Positions 44,045 through 55,339 of a stretch of DNA of 64,000 bases are shown piece by piece. Numbering within the stretch: position 1 is the first letter of the stretch; each line of letters starts with the position of its first letter. The notes beneath the pieces were generated by a model that had not been told where the DNA came from, searched no databases, and worked only from the letters and a program-made list of their open reading frames with translations. Both the position numbers and the translations under genes were made by a program. Source of the DNA: Apricaphanius iberus (taxonomy: Eukaryota; Chordata; Actinopteri; Cyprinodontiformes; Aphaniidae); contig JAPXFQ010000840.1 in the NCBI GenBank assembly GCA_028564705.1, forward strand, positions 62,001-126,000. The letters are read 5' to 3'.

Positions 44045-44400
44045 ACTTTAAGTCGAGTCAAAGTCAAAGTACTTTGTTTGTCTTCCTTGGGAGAGATTTG
44101 CCTTGAACAGAGGGGGGGGGGGTCCCTATACAGCCCACAAATGCAACACCCACAGACAACATCATAAATACGAAAGTACAAAAAGAAGTAGATAGTTTGG
44201 GAAGCCTGCTCCCCTACAATAAAAACTAATAAAATCCCCATTCATCTCATACCGGCGCTCTTTTACAGCCTTGATTGAAAAAGGGAGGAACGAGTGCTTG
44301 AACCGGTTATGCTTACATAGGGGGACTCTACACCTTCGGCCCGAGTTCAACAAGATATACTTGGAGTGCAGTGCGTGAGAAGAATAATTTACAATAGAAT
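44045..44400 (-). mobile_element. Probable LINE 3' end fragment
   Basis: Read on the minus strand, the block ends CAAACAAAGTACTTTGACTT TGACTCGAC, a LINE-like terminus with a short TTTGAC tandem tail. Upstream text may be its 3' untranslated region. A run of G (44111-44121) interrupts it. Confidence 0.4.
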
Positions 44401-44419
44401 CTTTATGGAACTTTTTTGT

Positions 44420-44815
44420 TTTGTTTCTCCCCGCCGTCCTGGACCCCCACCCTGGTCTGAAGTGCCTGGTTTGTGCGCCAGGTGTCGGACGGCGGGGAGG
44501 TATTGTCACGGTGTTACTTCCTCCCTGTCTGCGTCACTCCCTGTCTCCCTATGTTTGTCTGTCAGCTGTTTCCTGTCTTCCCTGATCAGCCTCCCATTCT
44601 TCTCACAGCCCTTGTAAATGTCTGTCTTTTACCCAGTCCTTTGTCAGGTTGTTGTCACATATACATAATTCTCCATCGTCTCCTAAAACCCTGTCTTCGT
44701 CCAGCCCTACCTGCCTGTGCCTGCTGGACTGAATTATCATTATTATTTAAACAAGTCCTAAAGACTCTAAATGCACCTCTGATTCTGGGTTCTCAATCCG
44801 ACTTCTATTTGCACA
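44420..44815 (+). mobile_element. Ty3/Gypsy 3' end with LTR
   Basis: A purine-rich tract GGCGGGGAGG (44491-44500) is followed after TAT by TGTCACGGTGTTACTTCCTC, the start of an LTR of a well-known fish Gypsy type. The LTR runs to about 44815 (TTTGCACA), with CTAAAGACTCTAAATGCACC near its end. About 75 bp of internal DNA before it is all that is left of the coding part. No second LTR or target duplication is visible. Confidence 0.6.
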
Positions 44816-45080
44816 AAAAAAAACTAACTGCAATTGTAGGTTTTTGTTCTTATTCTTCCTGTTTTACACTATAGACAATTTCCTTTATGTCTTTCAGATT
44901 TTTATAAATAGAATATTTACAAATGTAGTTTTTGTAACCTCAGCACATACAAAATTGTGCAGACCCCACGGAATCTTAATGGACCCCAGGTTGGGAACAA
45001 CTGATCTAAGGAAAAACAGCACACTGCATCAAGTCTTTGACTTGCAGCATTCACTCACGAACATGTAGTGACAGTAGATA
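44816..45080. other. Unassigned DNA
   Basis: A patch at about 44980 (GACCCCAGGTTGGGAACAAC) resembles an old DNA-transposon end. Nothing firmer is seen. Confidence 0.3.
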
Positions 45081-45084
45081 GTTG

Positions 45085-45270
45085 CCTGCCTTGCCATTGA
45101 GTTCACAGCAATACCTTATACTGAGCAATAATGTAGCGATGGTGGAGAGGAAAAACTGTCCTTTAACAGGAAGAAATCTCCAGCAGAATCAGAGCCAGAA
45201 TCTGGTTTGTGGCAGCCATCAATGACCAACTGGGGGTTTGATATGACAGAGCAGAGACACAGAATGATAA
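45085..45270 (-). mobile_element. L2-type LINE 3' UTR fragment, partial
   Basis: AGGAAAAACTGTCCTTTAAC, AGGAAGAAATCTCCAGCAGA and GCAGAGACACAGAATGATAA match part of the intact L2 3' UTR at about 49,060-49,190 in the same orientation, with a diverged middle and no tail. Confidence 0.65.
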
Positions 45271-45289
45271 AAATAACTGTTTAAAAGCA

Positions 45290-46526
45290 CTTTCTATGTT
45301 AAAGGTGATTGTCGGAACGGCATTTTTTTAGGCTGAAAGTTTTACACTTGAATTGAGTAACAAAGATTGTTTAGTTACATCAAGAACTTTTGAAAAATGT
45401 TTTATTACATCTTTGGGTTTTGTTTTTATCTCTCTGTTTAATTGTGATGCTTTATTTTCAAAGCATGCAGCTGCTTAACATGGAATATGCCAGGTAAAGC
45501 AAGATTCCAAGCTTAAGTTGCCGGGCCAGTACACCTGCTCAATTTTTCATTTGACCTAAAACAAGCTTACACAGGCCAGACCTCTCCATAGTCCAAGTTC
45601 TCTATGAAAGACTACTTCAAGTTGTTCCAGTTAAACTTACTTTCCCTGTGCTCTTCCGTGTAACTGTGTTACGAGCCTCTGCCCTGGTGTCTAGGCTCCT
45701 CCAGTGCTACCCTGGACTCCTTCCTCCTCAGACTGGCTGACAGAATGACAATAACCAGTTTCACCTTTATTCTGGTCTTGTTCCGGGCAGCCTCCAAACC
45801 ATTTCCCCACTGGTATTCATTCAACATACCCACCAGTCACTGTGCACCGTCCATGCCTGTAAGCCGAATTTCATATCTGGACTCATTCATTTGAATCTAA
45901 AATATTATAGTGCCACATATGCTTGGTCTTGGTCTGAAAGGGCTTCTCATTTTTAAAGGGACAGCCAGCAGTATAGGGCATGCTGCTCTGAGGTGGAACA
46001 GACTAAGATGGCAAGAAAAAGATTTGTGAAATGGTTAAAAAATTTGATTAGCTGCATCTGTTTTGTTCCAATTAGGTTGTTACTACCCTCATTTGTCTGG
46101 AGCAGATCTCTCCGAATGAGCAACATATGATCATAAAACATCAGTGTTAATAGGAATATATGAGAGTTAGACAGGCAGATACAACCACAGCAGTTCAATT
46201 CTGACCATCATCCACCCACAGTCTGGGAGTAATGGCTTCTATGCACCATTTTGTTGTTAGAACCTTTGCTTCACTAAAACGGTTTGTCTTAGTGCCAATT
46301 ATTGTCTCTTGAGGGAGAAAATGAATGCCTCAGCCACAGTGGCTGCTCGCAACTAATAGGCAATAAAACATAAAATCAGTCATCTGCCCCCACACAATCA
46401 GCTCAACATATCTCTGAAATGTTCTGAAGTGAAACTGTTAGGCAGAGACTCCAGTAAATCTCTGCTCAGGTAATGATTTTGTTGTTTTTACTCATACCTT
46501 CAGTATCAAAACGTTCAATTATATAA

Positions 46527-46572
<46 letters not shown>

Positions 46573-48880
46573 TGTGTGTGATTCTGTGGGTGTGGGAGGG
46601 ATCAATAAAGCTTTATAAAATATAGTGACTTTGGCCGATTTTGATTTAATTTTATTCTTATTTTTTCTCCAGACTGATGCACACATCCAGACACTTTTGA
46701 GACTGAGCCAACGTGCAGTGTGCGGTCTTCTTTGACCAACTTGGTGGAGGAGGTGAGTACAGTTAGGCAAAAATCCCCCTGATGTATCACACATCCTGTG
46801 GTAGACAGCTATTGGGCCATTTTTAATGCTCCGCAAACAGAAATTAACAGTAGCATTTTGGGTTATTTAGCTTAATGTCAGTTCAACTTTTCAAAATCAC
46901 ATTTCCATCTATGTTATTTATTCATTTATAAATGTCACAATTTCAAGCTAAACACTTTGTTAGCAAACTAATTATTTAGACTGAAGCTAAAAATTTAGCT
47001 ATCAAGCTAAAATATCAAGCTAAATATTTAGCTTAGAGCTAAACATTTATGAATATTTACTTTCGGATAAGCTGAGGTGGACTACAAAAATAAAAGGTGA
47101 GTCTTGAAAACCTCTATATGACTGCTGGCAAGACTGAATGTCAGCTCTTTATCATTGTTAATTTTCCGCTCTCTTCATGTCTGACATTTTAGCTTAAAAA
47201 GTAGAATAAACTGTTTTAAGCAACAGTGACTGCACCAGTAGGAGTTGATATAAAGATTCACAGGATCCAACGTTTATTTTGATAGTCCACTGCTGTTTTT
47301 GCCGAGTGAATTTGCGTTTTAGCAAAATGTTTAGCTTTAAGTAATATATGTACTTTGAAGATATATATTTATAAATAAATATTTAGGTTGTTATCTAAAT
47401 ATACAGTTTGAAAATGTGAGAATTATAAATTAATAAATATAATGAATACAAATTTGACTGTGAAATGAACCCCCATTTTTCCTCTCTTTTATATAACATT
47501 ATTTTATATAACATTTGTGCCTGTAACTTTACTAACAGCACCCCGTAGACTGTATGTTTAACCATGGAGGTATTTTCAAGCTATCAAAGCTGTTAGTCCA
47601 CAGTGCAGTCTATGAAGCTTTTACTTTGGACTGTGTTGAAAAAATGTTTTGAAGGCTAACTGTTTAAAGCATTGTTCTACTACTGCTTCTCTATGTTTCC
47701 ATTGCAGTATAGTGCTTTTCGTTAACCCTGTGGTTTATGAGAAAATTACCTTTGTAAATTACACAGACAAAATATTACAGTTACTCTAAATATAAATAAA
47801 ATGTAATAAATTGTACGGTTAGTCTGTAGTTCAATATAAATATGAAAAAGCAGAACCTTTTAACCTGGTAAAAAGATGGAATATACATATAAAGCACTCT
47901 TTACTCACACACATCTGATTGAACATTCTGGATGGTTTTCTCAAATGCAGTTTCTGGGAAGATTGCCTTGAAAACTGGTGAACTTCACCCTGCTTTACTT
48001 CTATTCCAATGCTTTCAAGTGTCTTTCACAGGCTGCAGTCATTGTGAGGGTTCTTTCTGCTGTTCAGTGGGGCATTTTGAAAGTAAAGTAATTGTGAGAC
48101 GTAAGCAATGACGTTGTAAGCTATATTTGTACCAAAGCAAGGAAAATGGAGCATGACACAGACAGGAAGACTGATGAGGCTTCATCAATAGACGTTGAGT
48201 CGATTCATTGTAGTGATGAGAGCCAAGCCTGAAGGCTTTCACCTGTAAAGAATCACCACTTGATTTCTCCAACAACCTATCATTATCCATTTTTAAAAGT
48301 TTATTTCAAGATGTATAATTTTGTAAAAAGATAATCAAGCTACAATCGCAGTAAGCACACACCCACTCAAGGTCCCTCTGGATTCACAATAACTGTCAGA
48401 AGCTTAAAATCATTGAATCTGATGGATCATATTCATGCATCAGAATGTTAGTTCTTCCTCCTCCTCCAGCTCTTATTTAAGTATAAAACATATAAATATA
48501 AACTAAGAAGTGTCACAGAATGAAACATGCTTTGATTATAATAATCAAATTGCTTATAGATGTCACAAATATTCTGTGTTTTATTCATATGTTACAAAAG
48601 GCGAAGTTCCTGGGCTTGTTCAGTCTTCTTCCTAATTATGATGAGGGAAGGAAATGGGTAAGAGTGGTATAACAGAATTTTCCCTGAATGATTTGATCAA
48701 TAAAAGTGGAGCCCTTTCAGAGCTCTTTTGATTTAAAATAAACTCATAATGACCATTGTCTCTTCAGTCTATGACACTTACAGCTGCAGAAGAAATTGGA
48801 CTGCATCATTGCTTGGTGACACAAATAAATGCTAATCTTACAGCAGTTCTTGTGAAGTGAGAGGCAAATCTCTGGAATTA
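45290..48880. other. Unassigned AT-rich DNA
   Basis: No coding region is recognised. It includes a (TA)n run at 46528-46568 and a cluster of AGCTAAA/TTTAGCT words at about 46948-47050. Confidence 0.4.
46528..46568. repeat. (TA)n microsatellite
   Basis: An uninterrupted run of about 20 TA units. Confidence 0.95.
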
Positions 48881-48884
48881 TTAA

Positions 48885-50003
48885 TTCAATTCAATTCAAT
48901 TCAGTTTATTTATATAGCGCCATTTCACAACAGATGTCATCTCAAGGCACTTTACAAAAAGAGTTATTACAATACAATGTTTAGTGTAGAAATTACAGAA
49001 CCACAGAAGATTGCGTCGTGGAATTCTCAGCAATCCCTCATACTGAGCAAGCATGCAGCGACAGTGGGAAGGAAAAACTCCCTTTTAACAGGAAGAAACC
49101 TCCGGCAGAACCAGGCTCAGCACAAGCGGTTATCTGCCGCGACCGTCTGTGGCTTGGAGAATACATAACAGAGACACAGAAAGAGCAATAGAACTGATGC
49201 AGAAGTTTGTTGCAGGACGTGGAGAATTTTCCGTCACTGCAATGCCATCTTAGTCAGGGTCGTCAAGCAGGGCTAATCCGGAGCACCTACTATAATAGAA
49301 AACAGGTTAGTGCTTGAATTGACAGCACATCATGCAGTTGGGGAGAAGTAGGAGAGAAAGTAGGAACAGACCCTAATAATGTCCTCCAACAGCCTAGCCT
49401 AAAGCAGCATAGCTACTAACATTAACCTGTCTCCTAGCTACTAGGAGACCTGGCTACCAACACTCTGTCTGAGTCCTCCTGACCCGTGGACGGTGTAGGG
49501 CCGGTAACGGCCCCCGTCATGCCGGGGTCTTCTCGGAGTCGGGTTGTTTGAGAATGCAGCCCAAAGTGGGTGGTAAACTCCATCTAAGGCTAAATACCGG
49601 CACGAGACCGATAGTCGACAACTATCTTAAGGAAAAATAGACAGAACTGAGAGGACAGAGTTGAAGAGGGCGAGAAACGTTTAAGAGATAAACGGGTGGG
49701 GTCCGCACAGTCTGCCCGGGGGATTCAACCCGGCAGGTAATGGGCGGCCGCACTGTGCGGGAGGATCCCATTGAGGGACCCTCTCTCCGGCGCTGGCTGG
49801 CCCCTGTGGGCACATTTCTTCCGCGGCGGTAAGCCGCGACCGGCTCCGGATCTTTACCTGGCTTACATTAATCTATCTCTACCTAGCTACTCTACCTCTT
49901 CCTATCTCTTCCTAACTTTTGACACTCTGCCTGACTACTAACATTAACCTGTCTCTTCCTATCTACCTGTCTGACCTGACTCTAACTACCTATAAACATA
50001 TCT
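48885..50003 (-). other. L2 LINE 3' UTR
   Basis: Noncoding end of the LINE. Its last 350 bases recur in short copies at 11,070, 19,592 and 45,085, and its last 100 at 9,050. The conserved terminal 60 bases are probably what the element's RT recognises. Short frames in it are not genes. Confidence 0.8.
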
Positions 50004-53000
50004 CTAACTGTAAGCTTTGTCAAAGAGGAAAGTTTTTAGCCTAGTTTTAAAGATAGACAAATTGTCTGCTTCACGAACCAACCCTGGGAGCCGGTTCCAT
50101 AGGAGGGGAGCCTGATAGCTGAAAGATCTGCCACCCATTCTACTTTTAGAAATCCTAGGAACTACCAGTAAACCTGCAGTCTGAGAGCGAAGGTCTCTGT
50201 TAGGAACATATGGAACAATCAGGTCTCTTATGTATGATGGAGCTAGATTATTAAGGGCTTTATATGTCAGAAGGAGGATCTTGAATTCTATTCTAGATTT
50301 TACTGGGAGCCAGTGAAGAGAAGCTAAAACAGGGGAAATGTGATCTCTTCTTTTAATATTCATCAGAATCCTAGCAGCAGCATTTTGAACTAACTGAAGA
50401 CTTTTAATTGTATTCTGTGGACTACCTGATAATAGACAGTTACAGTAATCCAGCCTTGAAGTAACAAAGGCATGGACTAGTTTTTCAGCATCATTCCTGG
50501 ACAGGATGGTTCTAATTTTTGCAATATTCCTAAGGTGAAAAAAGGAAATCCTACAGACTTCTTTAATGTGAGTTCTAAATGACATATCTTGGTCAAAAAT
50601 GACACCGAGGTTTTTTGCTTTATTACTGGAGGCTAATTTAATGCCGTCCAGGTGAAGGGGCTGACTAAGTAGTTTCTTTTTCAGAGCTTCTGGTCCAAAG
50701 ACGACAACTTCTGTTTTATCAGAATTTAGAAGCAAGAAGTTTAGAGTCATCCAAGTTTTTATGTCTTCCAGACATGCCTGTAGTCTACCTAACTGATTGG
50801 ATTCATCAGGATTTATGGATAGATATAGCTGTGTATCATCTGCGTAACTATGGAATTTTATCCCATGCTGCCTAATTATTTTACCAATAGGAAGCATATA
50901 TATAGTAAAGAGAATCGGCCCAAGCACTGAACCCTGTGGTACTCCGCAAGTAACTATTGAGGTTGAGGAAGATCTATTGTTTACCTGAACAAACTGAAAT
51001 CTGTTAGACAAATAAGATTTAAACCAACCTAGTGCTGTTCCTATTATACCGACACTTTGAAGCCTTTCTATGAGAATATTGTGGTCAACAGTGTCAAAGG
51101 CAGCACTGAGATCTAACAGGACCAGAATGGTCACCAGTCCATTGTCTGAGGCTATGAGAATATCATTAGTAACCTTCACCAGAGCTGTTTCAGTGCTGTG
51201 ATGAGCTCTAAAGCCTGACTGAAACTTCTCAAACAGCTCATTATTGTTTAAATGCTCACATATCTGGTGTGCAACTATTTTCTCAAGAATTTTAGATAAG
51301 AAGGGAAGATTAGATATCGGTCTATAGTTAATTAAGTCGTTTTGATCAAGAGAGGGTTTCTTAAGTAGAGGTTTAATTACAGCAATCTTAAACTCCTGTG
51401 GTACATATCCATTGACTAAGGATAGATTCATTATATTTAAAATTGGAGCAGCGATCAGAGGGAAAACTTCTTTTAAGAGTTTAGTTGGGATTGGGTCTAA
51501 AACGCAAGTTGAAGGTTTAGATGAAGCTAATAATTTTAGTACATCACAAAGTTCGGCTGCATTAAAGCAGTTTAAGCATATATTAGGTTCCACCATTTTT
51601 GAGGCTGCCTCATTAACTAAGGAGGAAGCAAGCATATTGGGAAGGTTCCCAATTATCTTATTCTTTATGGAGTCTATTTTATTTATAAAGAATTGCATGA
51701 AGTCGTCACTGCTTAGAGCTTGGGGAATGGTTGGCTCGATAGAGCTATGATCCTGTGTGAGTTTGGCAACTGTATTAAAAAGAAACCTAGGATTATTTTT
51801 ATTCTCCTCGATTAAAGATGAATAATATGCTGTTCTAGCTGTGTGAAGGCTCTTTTTATATAGCAATAAACTATTTTTCCATATTAAAAAGGAATCATGT
51901 AAATGCGTGGAGCGCCATTTTCTCTCTAGTTTTCTAACATTCTGCTTTAGGGTACGTAGCTCTAAATTAAACCAGGGAGTTAATCTTCTATGGCTAGCCA
52001 CCTTCCTTTTCAAGGGGGCAACTTTGTCTATTGCCCGACGCAGGGAGGAATTAACGCTATGAACTAAAATGTCAAGTTGTGAGGGGTCACGAGTTAAATC
52101 ACTGTTTTCTGTTCTGCATTTATAAACTGAGGAAATTAAAGTTGGAAGAGCTTCTTTAAAATTTGCTACAGCGTTGTCTGATAACGTTCTGGTATAATGA
52201 AGTTTTCTTTCAGGTTTGATATGATCCATTAGAGTAAGTTTAAAAGTGATAAGGAAATGATCAGACAGGATAGGGTTATGTGGAAAGACTGTTATTTCTT
52301 CACAGTCAATGCCATAAGTCAGCACAAGATCTAAAGTGTGGTGACAAGAATGTGTTGGTCCCTGCACATTTTGAGTAAAGCCTATTGAGTCTAGGATAGT
52401 GTTAAAAGCTGTATTTAGACTATCACTTTCATTATCAACATGAATATTGAAGTCTCCGACTATAATGACTTTATCAGTGTTTAAAACTAAGTCAGATAGA
52501 AAATCTGAAATCTGATCTAAAAATTGAGAATAAGGTCCTGGTGGACGATATAAGACCACAAACAAAAGTGGCTTTACTGCTTTGTTATGTGTATGAGGAA
52601 AGCTAAAAACTAGATGCTCAAAGGAACTGTAACTATTATTTTTTTGGAGATTAATTAGTAAATCGGAATGAAAGATAGTTGCTACTCCACCTCCTCGACC
52701 AGTACTTCGAGGGACACTAAAGTTTAAGTAGCTAGGGGGAGTTGACTCATTTATTGTGACATGGTCCTCTTCCTGCAACCATGTCTCTGCAAGACAAAAC
52801 AAATCAATATTATTTTCACAAATTAAGTCATTTACTAAGAGTGTTTTTGAGGGGAGAGATCTTATGTTTAGTAAACCACATTTAATTGATTTGTTTTTAT
52901 GTTCAGTCCGAGTTTTATTTATCTTTATGAGATTTTTATACTTTGCTCTAGTAGCATTAACTTTTAATTCATTAGTTTTGGGTAGTGGACGGGAAACTAT

Positions 53001-53078
53001 CTCTATAGGGTAGTGGGTGGGTGGCAGTCCCTGTTCCTTGACCTGGACTCTGGGTTCCCTGAGCTGGACTCTGGGTTG
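50004..53078 (-). CDS. L2 LINE ORF2: endonuclease and reverse transcriptase
   Basis: The frame is open from just after the ORF1 UGA (53081-53079) to 50004. The first ATG is at 52802, inside the endonuclease, and would lose the N-terminal [13 protein letters not shown] block at about 52,890, so translation must start or read through further upstream. Counting from 52802: AETW 5-8, RPPGPY 86-91, GDFNIHVD 116-123 and SDHFLI 180-185 form the endonuclease; YRPISNL 493-499, [12 protein letters not shown] 563-574, [10 protein letters not shown] 620-629 and catalytic YADD 653-656 form the RT; the usual L2 C-terminal region ([24 protein letters not shown]) completes 932 residues. It nicks target DNA and primes reverse transcription from it. 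Confidence 0.95.
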   Translation of the reverse strand, partial: QPRVQLREPRVQVKEQGLPPTHYPIEIVSRPLPKTNELKVNATRAKYKNLIKINKTRTEHKNKSIKCGLLNIRSLPSKTLLVNDLICENNIDLFCLAETWLQEEDHVTINESTPPSYLNFSVPRSTGRGGGVATIFHSDLLINLQKNNSYSSFEHLVFSFPHTHNKAVKPLLFVVLYRPPGPYSQFLDQISDFLSDLVLNTDKVIIVGDFNIHVDNESDSLNTAFNTILDSIGFTQNVQGPTHSCHHTLDLVLTYGIDCEEITVFPHNPILSDHFLITFKLTLMDHIKPERKLHYTRTLSDNAVANFKEALPTLISSVYKCRTENSDLTRDPSQLDILVHSVNSSLRRAIDKVAPLKRKVASHRRLTPWFNLELRTLKQNVRKLERKWRSTHLHDSFLIWKNSLLLYKKSLHTARTAYYSSLIEENKNNPRFLFNTVAKLTQDHSSIEPTIPQALSSDDFMQFFINKIDSIKNKIIGNLPNMLASSLVNEAASKMVEPNICLNCFNAAELCDVLKLLASSKPSTCVLDPIPTKLLKEVFPLIAAPILNIMNLSLVNGYVPQEFKIAVIKPLLKKPSLDQNDLINYRPISNLPFLSKILEKIVAHQICEHLNNNELFEKFQSGFRAHHSTETALVKVTNDILIASDNGLVTILVLLDLSAAFDTVDHNILIERLQSVGIIGTALGWFKSYLSNRFQFVQVNNRSSSTSIVTCGVPQGSVLGPILFTIYMLPIGKIIRQHGIKFHSYADDTQLYLSINPDESNQLGRLQACLEDIKTWMTLNFLLLNSDKTEVVVFGPEALKKKLLSQPLHLDGIKLASSNKAKNLGVIFDQDMSFRTHIKEVCRISFFHLRNIAKIRTILSRNDAEKLVHAFVTSRLDYCNCLLSGSPQNTIKSLQLVQNAAARILMNIKRRDHISPVLASLHWLPVKSRIEFKILLLTYKALNNLAPSYIRDLIVPYVPNRDLRSQTAGLLVVPRISKSRMGGRSFSYQAPLLWNRLPGLVREADNLSIFKTRLKTFLFDKAYS

Positions 53079-53975
53079 TCACGGCTTTGGGGAACTAGAG
53101 ATAACCCTATCAATGTTCCTGGAAAGAAGCGAAGCTCCGTCCTCGGTGGGATGGATGCCGTCTCTACGTAACAGTCCAGGTTTTCCCCAGAAGGCCCCCC
53201 AGTTATCAATGTAGCCCACATCGTTTTCTGGACACCACCTTGACAACCAAAGGTGGAACGAAAGCATACGGCTGTACATGTCATCGCTAGTACGATCAGG
53301 CAGGGGACCAGAAAAAATTACAGAGTCAGACATCTTTTTGGCAGCCCTACACACCGAAGCTACGCTAATTTTAGTGACCTCCGACTGCCGTCGCCGGGTG
53401 TCGTTGCCACCAGCATGGATAACGATCCTGCTATACCGCCGTTTGTCCTTGGCCAAAAGCTTCAGATGGGACCTAATGTCCGCAGCCCTGGCCCCTGGAA
53501 GGCATTTGACGGTGGTCTTTCGTGTCTCTGGAGCCACATTCCTAACTATGGAGCTGCCAATTACAAGAATCGGCCTCTCCTGCTCGGCGGGTGCGTCGCT
53601 GAGCGGGGCGAACCTATTGTTCAGAGAAAGGGGCTGGAGGTTGGCCGCGGACTGGGGTCTGGCGCTAGTCTTCCTACGAACCGTCACCCAGCTCGCCTGA
53701 GGTCCCGGCTGCACGGGAGCTGTTGAAGGACGGCTAGGTCCTGTCCTAGTTGACTCCGCGCTAGCTACTGCTGGGCCTGGCTGTTCTACAGCGCGGAGCC
53801 GGGCCTCTAGCTCAGAAACCCTCGCCTCCAAAGCTACAAAAATGCTGCACTTATTACACCTACCAACTTCACTAAATGAGGCGGAGGAGTAACTAAACAT
53901 CTGACAGAGAGAGCAGGAAAGAGGAGGAGGTGTAGAGAGAGATGGAGGGACAAGAGAGAAAGCTGCCGAAGCCAT
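53079..53975 (-). CDS. L2 LINE ORF1: zinc-finger-like, coiled coil and SGNH esterase
   Basis: The product has 298 residues. CSLC (21-24) and CNKC (40-43) form a C-x2-C...C-x2-C zinc-binding-like pair. FVALEARVSELEARLRAVEQ (46-65) is a coiled coil likely to drive multimers. After a basic, proline-rich linker a SGNH/GDSL-type hydrolase follows: VIGSSIVRNV (138-147, serine block), HAGGNDTR (187-194, GxND block) and DGIHPT (272-277, the D-x-x-H block). CR1/L2-type ORF1 proteins with an esterase domain are known; they bind the element RNA and may act on lipids or membranes. The start at 53975 gives the whole zinc-finger-like pair. It ends in TGA then CAA, in frame with ORF2. Confidence 0.9.
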   Translation of the reverse strand: MASAAFSLVPPSLSTPPPLSCSLCQMFSYSSASFSEVGRCNKCSIFVALEARVSELEARLRAVEQPGPAVASAESTRTGPSRPSTAPVQPGPQASWVTVRRKTSARPQSAANLQPLSLNNRFAPLSDAPAEQERPILVIGSSIVRNVAPETRKTTVKCLPGARAADIRSHLKLLAKDKRRYSRIVIHAGGNDTRRRQSEVTKISVASVCRAAKKMSDSVIFSGPLPDRTSDDMYSRMLSFHLWLSRWCPENDVGYIDNWGAFWGKPGLLRRDGIHPTEDGASLLSRNIDRVISSSPKP

Positions 53976-54240
53976 GCTAGCCGTAAAGCTAAGCTAACCA
54001 AGCGGTACCTTACCTTACCTAAGAACAAAGTAATTAACCCAGTAAAACGCTTAAAGAGTCCTAAACCGTGAAGAAACTTAACGTTTTAATGTGTTTGTGT
54101 GTTAAGCAACTCAGAAAAAACTTATTGACAGAGAAAGTTACTTATTACTGCGGGAACAGCAACCATTCGGCAGAAAGAAGAGGAAGTCTGAAAGAATTAC
54201 AGCTGTACCAAGGAAAGCCAGGAAAAGGGGAATCAACAAT

Positions 54241-54790
54241 ATTGTTTCTTTAAAAGAAACAATACTTAAAGAACATAAGAATAAGCAAGTAATTTTAACG
54301 AAGTAAGGCTGGTAGAGATTTTAAATGATGACAAATTGTTTAAATTATGTTCCACAGATGGCAGCTTGAAACAGTCTAAATACTTTCCTTGCTATACTAC
54401 TTTTACTTATTATGGTTGAAACATTACTTTTCTGAATTATTTCTTGAATTGGCTTTTATTGCTGTGCAATTGGAATCATTTTGCTGGTAATGTTTTACTT
54501 TGAGATAGTTCATATAATGAATAACTGCAACAACAAGATTAATTTCTACAAGCAGCAGTTGATCAACATTCTAAAAGCTTAAATTATACCTAAACTACTA
54601 CTGCAAATCCCATATGAGTTAGAGAGGAGACGTACATCAGAATGCCCAATCCAGTCCTTGAAGGCTGATGTCCTGCAAGTTCTAAGCCTAGTTTATACTT
54701 CTTCGTTAGCAAGTTTGCACCAAGATACAGATGTATTGACAGAGACATTTTCCTTTATACTTCTCCGTTGGTGTGTCAGTGTTTCCCAAA
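54241..54790. other. Unassigned DNA
   Basis: No gene or named repeat is recognised. Confidence 0.35.
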
Positions 54791-54792
54791 AA

Positions 54793-54945
54793 TTCCCCAC
54801 CAGTGGGGTATTCCACGAAGTGAGCTCAAAGAATCAAGGCACCCTTGAAATATCCTTGCTTTAACTAGCGTAGCTGGTCACTCCAGGCTTACCGTTCCAC
54901 TAATGAAGCTTAGGTCAATTAAGTCCGAGCTAATTCAAGTGAGGC
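54793..54945. mobile_element. Possible PIF/Harbinger-like nonautonomous remnant
   Basis: GTATTCCACGAAGTGAGCTC and CGTTCCACTAATGAAGCTTA share layout and words with the block at 15,705-15,835. Ends are not defined. Confidence 0.3.
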
Positions 54946-54947
54946 TT

Positions 54948-55335
54948 AAAGGGCCTTTGTCATGCAAAATCAAGTTTTGGGAGTTTTCAACCATCTGGCA
55001 ATCCAATTTTCTCATAAAAAAAAAACAAAAAAACACCAGAGGGGTTTTTGGCTTAATTCACGCATGTCTGAGTAATCTTCCTGAACTTTGGTCTCTGAGC
55101 AGCTGCCTCTCGCTCTCCTAGAAAACGGCTGAGTGTTCAGCCTGTGACGTTACTAAGTGAAAACAAGGGCATGTTGAGGTGTCTACACTGCCCCTGCAGG
55201 CAGAGCGGCTTACCTCTGCTAGAATTCCAAACACACCCTCCTTCTTTTCACAGCTCATGGCTGCTTAAGTTTTTGGCATCTTAAAACATTTTTTTTTTGT
55301 TGGATTTTTTACTTTCTCTATGAAAACGGCCCTTT
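54948..55335. mobile_element. MITE-like element with inverted ends
   Basis: The left end AAAGGGCCTTTGTCATGCAA and the right end read on the opposite strand, AAAGGGCCGTTTTCATAGAG, share AAAGGGCC and TCAT in register. The interior has no coding potential. No target duplication could be fixed, so the superfamily is open. Confidence 0.5.
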
Positions 55336-55339
55336 GGCT

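Larger units (their letters stand above)
48885..54240 (-). mobile_element. Near-complete L2/CR1-type LINE
   Basis: On the minus strand the order is a 5' UTR (about 54240-53976), ORF1 (53975-53079), ORF2 (to 50004) and a 1.1-kb 3' UTR that ends in CTATATAAATAAACTGAATT and a TTGAATTGAATTGAATT tail at 48885-48902. Both frames are uninterrupted apart from the UGA between them. The 5' boundary is an estimate from composition. No clear target duplication is seen, as is common for L2-type insertions. It is the best candidate for a recently active element in the window. Confidence 0.85.

Noticed and set aside
44366..44874. Open frames over the Gypsy 3' end
   Set aside because: They run through the LTR and cannot be read as a known protein.
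53253..53726. Plus-strand frames of 157 and 140 residues
   Set aside because: They are shadows of LINE ORF1 on the minus strand.
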